This document shows, in pieces, positions 47,591 through 55,111 of a DNA stretch of 64,000 nt. A model generated the notes under the pieces. It saw only the letters and a program-made list of their open reading frames with translations, made no database searches and was not told the origin of the DNA. This stretch comes from Hydrogenophaga crocea. GTDB lineage: Bacteria > Pseudomonadota > Gammaproteobacteria > Burkholderiales > Burkholderiaceae_C. The DNA lies in NCBI RefSeq assembly GCF_011388215.1, contig NZ_CP049989.1:2232001-2296000 (forward strand). Reading direction: 5' to 3'. Each line of letters opens with the position of its first letter. Position 1 is the first letter of the stretch. A program made the position numbers and the translations under genes.

Positions 47591-47933
47591 GCCGCACGCC
47601 GCGCCGCTGGCCGAGCTCAACCGCCACATCGAGCGGGTCACGGGCCGCTCGGCCACCGCGCGCGGCGAACTGCGCAGCGCCGCGGCCTTTCACGAGGGCT
47701 GGGCCCGCCTGAGCGCGGTCGAGGCCGTGCACCAGGCGGTGCGGCGCGGCGCCGAGAACGCGGGCCCGCTCAATTCGCACATGCTGGTGCTGCGCACCCT
47801 GGGCCTGCTCACCGAGCTCTCGCCCGACTACCTGCGCCGCTTCATGGCGCACACCGAAGCCCTGCTGTGGCTCGATGACGCCAGCGCGCGGCTCAAGCCC
47901 GCGGCCAAGGCGAAGAAGGCGGCGCGCCCGTAG
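47583..47933 (+). CDS. DUF2894-family protein
   Basis: 116 residues, soluble, basic at the C-terminus (PAAKAKKAARP). GTG start eight bases inside the preceding gene. LSAVEAVHQAVRRGAENAGP and LNSHMLVLRTLGLLTELSPD then YLRRFMAHTEALLWLD match what I recall of DUF2894. Always, to my knowledge, the last gene of the DUF3348-DUF802-OmpA set. Function unknown. Confidence 0.75.
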   Translation: MNKPHAAPLAELNRHIERVTGRSATARGELRSAAAFHEGWARLSAVEAVHQAVRRGAENAGPLNSHMLVLRTLGLLTELSPDYLRRFMAHTEALLWLDDASARLKPAAKAKKAARP

Positions 47934-47943
47934 GGCGCCGCGT

Positions 47944-49008
47944 TCAGCGCGCCACGCCCGCGGCCGGCGCGTTGTTGCCGCCGCTGGGGCGCGGTGCGCG
48001 CGAGACTACGCGGTACTCGGTGTCGGCCCAGCACCACCAGAGGGTTTTGCCACCGCTGGTGTTCGGCCGGCACTGGGTCGGGCCGGTCTTGACCCACTCG
48101 TAGGACACCGCGTCGGGAATGAGGCCGCGCTGGATCTTCGTCGGCTCGGTTTCGCCGCGGCGCGCGCGCTCGGCCAGGCGCGCGACCTCGGCGCGCGCCT
48201 CGGCCTCGGACGCGTGCATGCTGTCCGAGCTCAGGCTGCCCGGCCAGTTGAAGGTGTAGAGCGGCGCTTCGGCCCGGGCGGGCGCGGCGGCCTGCGACGG
48301 TGCGGGTGCCTGGGCCTGCGACTGGCGTTCGCGCGCCAGCGCCGCCTGCTGCGCGCGGCGGGTCTGCTGCGCCTCTTCTTCGCGGGCCGTGGCGCGCCGC
48401 TGCTCGGCCTGGGTGTCCTGCAGGCGGTTCATGGCCTGGTTGTGGATGTTGTTCAGCCGCTGCGCCCCGTTCATGGCCGACGCGAAGCCTTCGCGCATGC
48501 CGTCGGCCAGGCTGGGCGTGGGGCTGCCGTCGGTGCAGTTGCCCACGTAGCGCTGGCCCGCCACGCACTGGCGGTACTGCGCGGGCACGGGGCAAAAGCG
48601 CGCGCATTCGTCTTCCAGCGCCAGGCGTTGCGCCTCGCGCTCGCGCCGCTTCTCTTCGCGCGCCTGCAGCTCGCGCTCTTCCTCGAGGAAGGCCTTCGAT
48701 TTGGCCAGCCAGGCGCGGTCGCGCTGCTGGTGCGCGTACAGGCGCGCGCGGCGGTGGCGCGCCTCGGCGCAGGGGAAGTCGCGCGCCAGCGTGCAGCGAT
48801 CGGCCTGGTCGAGCAGATCCAGCAGCTCGGCGCGGTCCATCGCGTCGAGCTGAGAGACCAGACCTTGCAGGTGGGCGGCGTCGGTCGCGGGCGGGGCGTT
48901 GGAGACCGCCCGTGCGGGCACGGCCAGGGCCGACAGCAGGGCGCTCAGCAGCGCGGCCAGCAACAGGGCCAGCGGGCGGCGCGCAAGGAATGGGGACGCG
49001 CGGGTCAT
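47944..49008 (-). CDS. Secreted Cys-containing hypothetical protein
   Basis: 354 residues. Signal peptide (RRPLALLLAALLSALLSALA, cleaving near PARA); a helical, charged region with cysteines (DQADRCTLARDFPCAEARHR; DECARFCPVPAQYRQCVAGQ); a long Gln/Arg/Ala coiled coil (about 190-250); and a C-terminal domain with TQCRPNTSGGKTLWWCWADT. It starts two bases after the stop of the PEGA-like gene, so the two are co-translated. No family recognised. Probably a periplasmic partner of that protein. Confidence 0.6.
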   Translation of the reverse strand: MTRASPFLARRPLALLLAALLSALLSALAVPARAVSNAPPATDAAHLQGLVSQLDAMDRAELLDLLDQADRCTLARDFPCAEARHRRARLYAHQQRDRAWLAKSKAFLEEERELQAREEKRREREAQRLALEDECARFCPVPAQYRQCVAGQRYVGNCTDGSPTPSLADGMREGFASAMNGAQRLNNIHNQAMNRLQDTQAEQRRATAREEEAQQTRRAQQAALARERQSQAQAPAPSQAAAPARAEAPLYTFNWPGSLSSDSMHASEAEARAEVARLAERARRGETEPTKIQRGLIPDAVSYEWVKTGPTQCRPNTSGGKTLWWCWADTEYRVVSRAPRPSGGNNAPAAGVAR

Positions 49009-49010
49009 GG

Positions 49011-50366
49011 TCAGGGTCTTTCGATAAGGGTGGCGCCCGCGGGCGCCCACTCGAAGTCGTCGCTCACAATCTGGTCGCGCAGCGCCGCGGCCTTGTAGGC
49101 CTGGCGCTGCTGAAAGGCCGACATCGCGTCGGGCAGGCAGACGATGTCGCCCTGCATGTCCTTGCGGCCGTGGCTCTCGAAGCGGGCCACGCATTTGCTC
49201 GACAGCCCGGATTTGCCTTGGCAGCTTCCATTGAGGGGGCCGCGCATCAGGGCAGGCCATCGCTCAGGGTCGCTGGTCTGAACCGCGCTGCTGAAGGTCA
49301 CGAACGCGTTGAACAGCTGCCGTTCGGACAGCGTGGCCCCACCGGGCGCCCACACCCCGCTGCGCACCTGGTGCGCGCTGTCGCCCACACGCACGGCGGC
49401 GGTGCAGAACTGGCGGCCGGGCGCCAACGCCTGTGGGGGCGGCGCCGGCCGGCTGCCGGGGGGCACCACCGCCAGCGACGCCATGCCCCCGGCGTACCAC
49501 TGGCGCGCCAGATGCGCCTGATCGGCCGTGCTGTAGCAATGCTGCGTCACGTCCTGCTCCTCGAGGCCGCGCCCGAACGAGAGCTGGCGTCCGTTCACGA
49601 GCACCACGGTCCGCGCGCCTTCGATGGCTGCGGTGTCTGTCGGGCGGTCCCAGCGCGGCACGGGCTCGGCGCCGCCCTGGCCGTAGGCGGGCCAGGCGAA
49701 CCAGTCGTCGTCCGCGGCGTGCAGGGCTTCGACGAAGCCGCGCAGCGAGGCGAGTTGCGCCGTTCGGCTCTTGTCGCCCGCGGTGGGGGTTTCCCACACC
49801 GGCGACACCGCGCGCTTGTGGCGCCAGCTGGTTCGCTGCACCGCGAAGCAGAACAGGCCGTGCTGCGCGTCGTGGGCGGCCAGGGCCTCGTCGATGGGGC
49901 GTTCGATGGCCGCTCTTTCGCGCAGCGCTTTCTCGCGCGCCTGCTCCGCCAGGGCCTGCTGCTCGGCCTGGCGGCGCTGGGCGTCGGCGGTGGGCCGCGC
50001 GTTGCCGAGCAGCACCTCCTGGCGCGGCAAGGTGCCCGGCAGGATGCGCAGCTCTTTCTCGAACACGCGTTCCTGGTCCAGGCCGGCCGGCTTGGCCGCG
50101 CGCAAGCGGTAGGTGCCGGGCACCACGATCAGGTCGAGCGGGCCGTCGGCCGGGCATTCGCCGCGCGCTTCGCCATTGAGGGTCACCGCCGCGCCGGCGG
50201 CCGCTTCTTCGCACAACAGGCGCAATACCGTGGGGAGGGCCGCGGCCGTCTGCGGCGGGGTCTGCGCCGGTGCGGGCGTAGCCGCCGCAATGCCCAGCGC
50301 GACCGCCGCCAAGCCCGACCGCCCCCAGGCCCGCCCGGGCCGTGCCGTTTCGAACATGCCGAACAT
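49011..50366 (-). CDS. Secreted protein with PEGA-like domain
   Basis: 451 residues. Signal peptide near residues 10-35 (LAAVALGIAAATPAPAQ). A PEGA-like beta domain follows (AAGAAVTLNGEARGECPADG, VVPGTYRLRAAKPAG). The rest is unfamiliar, with paired cysteines (HGLFCFAVQR; EEQDVTQHCYSTADQ; GRQFCTAAVRVG; NGSCQGKSGLSSKCVA). GGAGG lies eight bases before the ATG at 50366. It is 34 bases after the kinase stop, in a reverse-strand run from AraC. Role unknown; cell-envelope binding is likely from the PEGA-like fold. Confidence 0.6.
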   Translation of the reverse strand: MFGMFETARPGRAWGRSGLAAVALGIAAATPAPAQTPPQTAAALPTVLRLLCEEAAAGAAVTLNGEARGECPADGPLDLIVVPGTYRLRAAKPAGLDQERVFEKELRILPGTLPRQEVLLGNARPTADAQRRQAEQQALAEQAREKALRERAAIERPIDEALAAHDAQHGLFCFAVQRTSWRHKRAVSPVWETPTAGDKSRTAQLASLRGFVEALHAADDDWFAWPAYGQGGAEPVPRWDRPTDTAAIEGARTVVLVNGRQLSFGRGLEEQDVTQHCYSTADQAHLARQWYAGGMASLAVVPPGSRPAPPPQALAPGRQFCTAAVRVGDSAHQVRSGVWAPGGATLSERQLFNAFVTFSSAVQTSDPERWPALMRGPLNGSCQGKSGLSSKCVARFESHGRKDMQGDIVCLPDAMSAFQQRQAYKAAALRDQIVSDDFEWAPAGATLIERP

Positions 50367-50400
50367 GCGTGGTTTCCTCCCTTGTTCAGGTGCGTCGACT

Positions 50401-50994
50401 CTAGCGCTCAACGCCCGCGAGCAATCGCTCGAAATACGGCACTTCGGCCTCGATCCACTGCCGCTCCCAGGGGCCGATGCCGCCTTCGCGCGCACGCAGG
50501 CGCTGTTCGCGCAGCGCGTCGTCCACCCCGAGCACGGCGCGAAGGTCGAGCAGGTCGGCCAGTTCGGCGCGCGCGCTGTACACGCCTTCGAGCACCACGA
50601 GCGGTGCCGGGGCCACGCGCGTTTCGGTGGCGCACAGCGAGCCGTCGAAGGCGTCCCAGTCGAAGCCGCGGTAGGTGGCGGGCCGGCCGGCGCGCAGGGC
50701 CGTGAGCACCTCGCGCTGTCGCCGCCAGTCGATGCACGCCGCTGCGCGTTCGGCGGGCGTGTCGTGGCGCAGATCGACACCGCCGCCGTAGAAGTCGTCG
50801 CCGTCGATCACGCGCGCGGGCGGCAGTGCATCGGCCAGTGCCTGTGCGAGCGTGGACTTGCCGCTGCCGCTGCGGCCGTCGATGGCCACCAGGCACACCG
50901 CGCGGCCCGTGCGTGGCAGCGCGCGGATGTGCGCAACGAGTTCGTCCAGCGGATGCGCGCCGAGCAGCCGCACGGGCACGGGGCGGCCTGTCAC
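50401..50994 (-). CDS. P-loop kinase, uridine kinase/phosphoribulokinase-like
   Basis: 197 residues. Walker A LVAIDGRSGSGKSTLAQAL (residues about 33-51); RVIDGDDFYGGGVDLR with the acceptor-binding aspartates; APLVVLEGVYSARAELADLL; and an Arg-rich lid (LREQRLRAREGG). Fits the Udk/PanK-like NMP-kinase group that phosphorylates nucleosides or related small molecules. GTG start four bases inside the MATE stop (GTGA), so it is translationally coupled. Substrate unknown. Confidence 0.78.
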   Translation of the reverse strand: MTGRPVPVRLLGAHPLDELVAHIRALPRTGRAVCLVAIDGRSGSGKSTLAQALADALPPARVIDGDDFYGGGVDLRHDTPAERAAACIDWRRQREVLTALRAGRPATYRGFDWDAFDGSLCATETRVAPAPLVVLEGVYSARAELADLLDLRAVLGVDDALREQRLRAREGGIGPWERQWIEAEVPYFERLLAGVER

Positions 50995-52403
50995 ACCCTC
51001 ACCTTTTTCCAGCCGCCGCGCGAGAACAGCCACAGCGTGAACAGCCCCACCGCGGTTTCCGACACGAACACGCCCCAGAACACGCCCGAGTGCGCCCAGC
51101 CCAGCGGCAGCGCGAGCGCCCAGGCCAGCGGCAGCTGGATCAGCCAGAAGAACACGAAGTTGATCCAGGTGGGCGTGAGCGTGTCGCCCGCGCCGTTGAA
51201 GGCCTGCACGGCCACCATCCACCAGCCGTACACGAAGTACGAGTACGCGAGGATGGACAGCCATTCGCCACCCACCGCGATCACCGCAGGATCGTCGGTG
51301 AACAGGCCGATGATGGCGTCGTGCGCGAAGAAGAAGGCCACCGACACCGCGAGCGTGAAGACCATGTTCATCCAGCCGATGCGCCACACCGCGGCCTCCG
51401 CGCGCACGGCGTCGCCCGCGCCCAGGTTCTGCCCCACCAGCGTGGCCGCGGCGTTCGACATGCCCCACGCGGGCATGAGGGTGAACATCATCACGCGCAT
51501 GGCGATGGTGGCGCCCGCCACCGCCTCGGTCGACAGGCTGGCCAGGATGCGCATGAGGAACACCCAGGCCGTCATGGCGATGATCATCTGGCCGATGCCG
51601 CCGAGCGAGGTGCGCGCGATCTGCAGCAGCGTGGCGCCGTCCCAGCGCAGGCTCGCGGCCGTCAGGCGCAGGTGCTCGCTGCCGCGCGCGAGGATCCACA
51701 GCTGCATGAGCACGCCCACGCCGCGGCCGATGTTGGTGGCGATGGCCGCGCCCTCCACGCCCATGGCCGGTATGGGGCCGAGGCCGAAGATGAGCAGCGG
51801 GTCGAGCGCGATGTTGACCGCGTTGGCCACCCACAGCACGCGCATGGCGGCGGCCGCGTCGCCCGCGCCGCGAAACACCGCGTTGATCACGAACAGCAGC
51901 AGGATCACGAGGTTGCCGCCCAGCATCCACTGCGTGTAGCGGTAGCCGTGCTCGATGGCCCAGGCGTCGGCCCCCATGAGGCGCAGCAGGTCTTGCGCCC
52001 AGAAGATGCCCGCGAACGTGACCGGCAGCGAGACCAGCACCGCCAGCACGATGGCCTGCACCGCCGACAGCGCGGCCGCCTCGCCGCGCTGCTCGCCCAC
52101 GCGCCGCGCCACGATGGCCGTGACCGCCGTGGCCAGGCCCATGGCCACCGAGTACAGCAGGAACAGGTAGGTCTCGGTGAGGCCCACCGTGGCCACGGCG
52201 GATGCGCCGAGCTGGGCGACGAAGAAGATGTCGACCACCGCGAAGGTGGACTCGAGCACGAGCTCGAGCATCATGGGAATGGCCAGCAGCAGCACCGCGC
52301 GCTTGAGCGGGATGCGCGTGTAGTCGGCCTGCGTGCCGCGCAGCGCGGCGCGCAGATCGGCCCAGAGCGAGGGCGGTGGGGCGGTGGTGTCGGTGCGTGT
52401 CAT
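50991..52403 (-). CDS. MATE-family efflux transporter
   Basis: 470 residues, 12 helices in two MatE repeats. AIPMMLELVLESTFAVVDIF, ARRVGEQRGEAAALSAVQAI and the second-half LMPAWGMSNAAATLVGQNLG match the family; such transporters exchange Na+ or H+ for drugs or metabolites. The start MTRTDTTAPPP at 52403 lies 13 bases after the VOC stop. Coupled to a kinase downstream and a VOC gene upstream, a set reminiscent of drug or metabolite detoxification, though that is inference. Confidence 0.9.
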   Translation of the reverse strand: MTRTDTTAPPPSLWADLRAALRGTQADYTRIPLKRAVLLLAIPMMLELVLESTFAVVDIFFVAQLGASAVATVGLTETYLFLLYSVAMGLATAVTAIVARRVGEQRGEAAALSAVQAIVLAVLVSLPVTFAGIFWAQDLLRLMGADAWAIEHGYRYTQWMLGGNLVILLLFVINAVFRGAGDAAAAMRVLWVANAVNIALDPLLIFGLGPIPAMGVEGAAIATNIGRGVGVLMQLWILARGSEHLRLTAASLRWDGATLLQIARTSLGGIGQMIIAMTAWVFLMRILASLSTEAVAGATIAMRVMMFTLMPAWGMSNAAATLVGQNLGAGDAVRAEAAVWRIGWMNMVFTLAVSVAFFFAHDAIIGLFTDDPAVIAVGGEWLSILAYSYFVYGWWMVAVQAFNGAGDTLTPTWINFVFFWLIQLPLAWALALPLGWAHSGVFWGVFVSETAVGLFTLWLFSRGGWKKVRV

Positions 52404-52416
52404 GAAGAAAACGGGT

Positions 52417-52791
52417 TCAGGCGGCGAGCCGCTGCACGATGTCGACACCGATGCCGTTCGGGTCGCGCAGCACGAAGTGGCGGTCGCCCCAGGGCTCGTC
52501 GCGCAGCGGCAGCACCACGGGCGCGCCCAGGGCCACGAGGCGGCGGTGCTCGGCCTCGGCGTCGTCCACGTCGAGGGCAAGCCACATGCCCTGGCCGCCG
52601 TACGCGCCCTGGAAGATCGGGGCCTGCGTGTCCAGGCCCGGCCGCATGAAGGCCAGCTCGCGCTCGCCCAGGCGCAGCAGCACGAACCACGCGCCTTCGC
52701 CTTCGTAGACCACGTCGGCGCCGAAGAGGCGGGTGTAGAAATCGCGCGAGGCGTTCACGTGTTCGGTAACGATGCCGGTCCACAGCGTCAT
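52417..52791 (-). CDS. VOC (glyoxalase/bleomycin-resistance) family protein
   Basis: 124 residues with the two beta-alpha-beta-beta-beta modules: VTEHVNASRDFYTRLFGADV, GEGAWFVLLRLGERELAFM, then WLALDVDDAEAEHRRLVALG and DPNGIGVDIVQRL. Metal-ligand positions are partly kept (His11, Glu48 region, Glu/Asp near the end), so it could be an enzyme or a binding protein. It follows the AraC gene by 12 bases and is probably its target. Confidence 0.85.
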   Translation of the reverse strand: MTLWTGIVTEHVNASRDFYTRLFGADVVYEGEGAWFVLLRLGERELAFMRPGLDTQAPIFQGAYGGQGMWLALDVDDAEAEHRRLVALGAPVVLPLRDEPWGDRHFVLRDPNGIGVDIVQRLAA

Positions 52792-52803
52792 GGTTTCACT
52801 CCT

Positions 52804-53622
52804 TCAGATCGGGCAGGGGTTGCGATGCCCGGCATGGTCGTGGGGCACGCGCTTGCCGTCTTGAAGAAATGCGACCTCGCCGCGCGCGTAGCGCGCGGGC
52901 GTGGTGGCCGCGTAGCGGCGGAAGGCCTGGTGCAGGTGGCTCTGGTCGGCGTAGCCGGCATCGAACGCGGCATGGGCCGGCGGCAGGCCCGCGCGCAGGC
53001 AGGCCGCCGCGTGGGTGAAGCGCTCGATGGACGCAAAGGCCTTGGGCGTGAGGCCCACGGCCTCCAGCACACAGCGCTCGACCTGGCGGCGACCGATGCC
53101 GAAGCGATCGGCCAACGACTCGATGCGCTCGGCGCCGCGCGTGGCCTCGATGCGCGCGACCAGCGCGTCGGCGCGCGAGGCCCGGGGCGGTGTGCGCCCC
53201 AGGTGCTGCAGCAGCGCGGCCTCGACCGCGCGCACGGCCGCCAGCGGGTCGCTGAGATCGAGCAGGCGTGGCAGCGCGGGCGCAAAGGCGTCCTCGCCCG
53301 GCAGCGCGCCGTCGGTGAGCAGCGGCGTGGGCACATGCAGAAAGTGCCGCGCCTGCCCGGCGCGGAACTGGATGCCGAGGTACAGCGCGTCGGCCTGCAA
53401 GGCCAGTTCGGTGCGCACCGTGACCGAGCCATGCACCGACAGCGCCGCGCCGCGCGCGCTGTGCGCGAGCACCGCGTCCACCCGGCCATCGGGCCGCAGC
53501 GTGGCCACGGCCGCGTCGCGGCCGCTGCCGAACCAGTAGTGGTCCACGAAGGGCGCGAGCGCGCGCGACGGGCGCAGGGCTTGCGCGCCGGGGCGGGCGT
53601 GGGCGTGCGGCGGGGTGGGCAT
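52804..53622 (-). CDS. AraC-family transcriptional regulator
   Basis: 272 residues. N-terminal ligand region (about 20-150) of the DUF6597/HTH-AraC type (LAPFVDHYWFGSGRD; LGIQFRAGQARHFLHVP). The C-terminal DNA-binding domain (about 170-255) has SLADRFGIGRRQVERCVLEA, VGLTPKAFASIERF and FDAGYADQSHLHQAFRRYAA. The start MPTPPHAHARPG at 53622 is used. Heads the reverse-strand run to 47944 and probably controls the VOC and MATE genes. Confidence 0.85.
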   Translation of the reverse strand: MPTPPHAHARPGAQALRPSRALAPFVDHYWFGSGRDAAVATLRPDGRVDAVLAHSARGAALSVHGSVTVRTELALQADALYLGIQFRAGQARHFLHVPTPLLTDGALPGEDAFAPALPRLLDLSDPLAAVRAVEAALLQHLGRTPPRASRADALVARIEATRGAERIESLADRFGIGRRQVERCVLEAVGLTPKAFASIERFTHAAACLRAGLPPAHAAFDAGYADQSHLHQAFRRYAATTPARYARGEVAFLQDGKRVPHDHAGHRNPCPI

Positions 53623-53668
53623 GCGCGTGACAGCGAAGGGGCAACACCTTACACGGTCACGGCCCGGT

Positions 53669-54016
53669 TCAGTACGCCGTTTCGCGGGCCTCCAACACCA
53701 GCGACAACACCCGCACGCCCTGGCCGTTGGCCTTGGCGCGCACGCGGCAATCGGCATCGGCCTCGACGGTGAGGCGGCAGTGGTAGTCCAGGCCGTCGGT
53801 GTCGCCCGGGTTTTGCGCCGGCACGCGGCGCGCCCACCAGCGCTGCCCATCGACCTCCACGCTCAGCTCGAACCAGGGCTCGCCGGCCTGCGCCAGTACG
53901 CGCACCTGCAGCGTGGCGTCGAGGTCGAAGGTGCGGGCGCGACCCAGGGCCGCGGGGATCACCAGCGGGGCAACGGCGTCGGTGCCCGCGTCATACTTCC
54001 AGTACTCCAGCGTCAT
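53669..54016 (-). CDS. Conserved hypothetical protein, 115 aa
   Basis: Soluble beta-rich protein beginning MTLEYWKYDAGTDAVAPLVI. Repeating Val/Leu/Asp strand patterns (RTFDLDATLQVRVLAQAGEP; LEVDGQRWWARRVPAQ-like region around residues 50-70) suggest a small sandwich fold. No family recognised. It is separated from the ferredoxin on the other strand by 40 bases and is not clearly linked to the AraC run. Confidence 0.6.
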   Translation of the reverse strand: MTLEYWKYDAGTDAVAPLVIPAALGRARTFDLDATLQVRVLAQAGEPWFELSVEVDGQRWWARRVPAQNPGDTDGLDYHCRLTVEADADCRVRAKANGQGVRVLSLVLEARETAY

Positions 54017-54056
54017 GCGAAAAGTCTAAGCGCATGCCCTTCCCCTTTGCCCGCGC

Positions 54057-54329
54057 ATGAATACCTTCCGCATCCGCATCGATGGCCAGGCACTGGAAGC
54101 ACAGACCGACAGCGAGACCAGCCTGTTCACCGCGCTTGCGCGCGCGGGCATCGCCTGGCCGGTGTCGTGCCGCAACGGCACCTGCCGCACGTGCATGGCG
54201 CGCTTGCTGCAGGGCCAGGTGCGCTACGACATTCCGTGGCCCGGCCTGAGCGCGGAAGAAAAGGCAGAGGGCTATTGCCTGCCGTGCGTGGCGCGGGCGG
54301 TGGGGGATGTGGTGATGGCGAAGGTTTGA
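54057..54329 (+). CDS. [2Fe-2S] plant-type ferredoxin
   Basis: 90 residues, the single-domain size. Cluster ligands CRNGTCRTC (C-X4-C-X2-C) near residues 38-46 and a fourth Cys in YCLPCVARA near 75-78 are all present. Electron carrier; the partner reductase or oxygenase is not in the neighbourhood. It could in principle serve the Rieske oxygenase at 16.4 kb, but nothing shows that. Confidence 0.9.
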   Translation: MNTFRIRIDGQALEAQTDSETSLFTALARAGIAWPVSCRNGTCRTCMARLLQGQVRYDIPWPGLSAEEKAEGYCLPCVARAVGDVVMAKV

Positions 54330-54424
54330 GGGGCGATGTCGATTTCTCGCCCGGTCGACCGTCGTGGGGACGGGGGTGCTCTCTGGCGAGGGCGCGGACC
54401 CCGCAACCCAACCGGAGCGAAGAA

Positions 54425-54793
54425 ATGTCCTACATCGATGGTTTCGTCATTGCCGTTCCCACGGCCAACAAGCAGAAGTTCATCGAGCACGCTCGCCAGC
54501 TCGACCCGATCTTCATCGAGCTGGGCGCCCTGCGCGTGATCGAAGGCTGGGGCGACGACGTGCCCGACGGCAAGCTCACCGATTTCCGCCGTGCCGTGCA
54601 GGCCACGGCCGACGAGACGGTGGCGTTCTCATGGGTGGAGTGGCCGGACAAGGCCACGCGCGACGCGGGCATGAAAAAGATGATGGAAGACCCGCGCATG
54701 GACCCGTCGGCACCGGGCAACCCGCCCATGCCCTTCGACGGCAAGCGCATGATCTTCGGCGGCTTCGAGCAGGTGGTGGAAGTGAAGGCTTGA
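54425..54793 (+). CDS. DUF1428 (YbaA-like) protein
   Basis: 122 residues, ferredoxin-like alpha/beta dimer family. MSYIDGFVIAVPTANKQKFI, FSWVEWPDKATRDAGMKKMM, PFDGKRMIFGGFEQVVEV are diagnostic. Function unknown in all members I know. The ATG at 54425 gives the usual family start; no gene follows on this strand until 61.1 kb. Confidence 0.9.
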   Translation: MSYIDGFVIAVPTANKQKFIEHARQLDPIFIELGALRVIEGWGDDVPDGKLTDFRRAVQATADETVAFSWVEWPDKATRDAGMKKMMEDPRMDPSAPGNPPMPFDGKRMIFGGFEQVVEVKA

Positions 54794-55111
54794 ACGCCGC
54801 AGCGGCACGCGAGCCGCGCGTGCCGCTCGGCGCGAGGTCAGACCGCTGGCGGAGCAACGGCTCGCGAGCTTCTACTTCGACGTGAAGGGGGTGGACGGGA
54901 CCATTGCCAAGGGGGAGAAGAGGCGGTGGGTCGTTCGCGCTGGTGGGTCGCTGGAAATGCCTTGAGCTCGGGGGCGGCGAGATGGAGTGGCGTTTGTCCG
55001 CTTGAGACTGGGTGCGGTCGTCCGATACTGACGGGTCTATAGCCGCAATCACCGCCTACGGACATTCGACCGACTTATTTGGGCTCTCCAACTTGGAGGC
55101 CGATGGTCGCA
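54794..55111. other. 318-base gap, left flank of the low-GC gene
   Basis: No convincing gene. 54831-54963 is open in one frame and reads like a fragment (LASFYFDVKGVDG...), not otherwise recognised. From about 54980 the composition changes, and TGGCGTTTGTCCGCTTGAG (54988-55006) begins a stretch with short repeat-like words also seen, inverted and diverged, beyond the other end of the STAND gene. The island boundary is probably here. Confidence 0.4.

Noticed and set aside
44540..47933. Complete Zorya defence system
   Set aside because: Only ZorA/ZorB-like architecture is present; no ZorC, ZorD helicase or ZorE nuclease is in the window.
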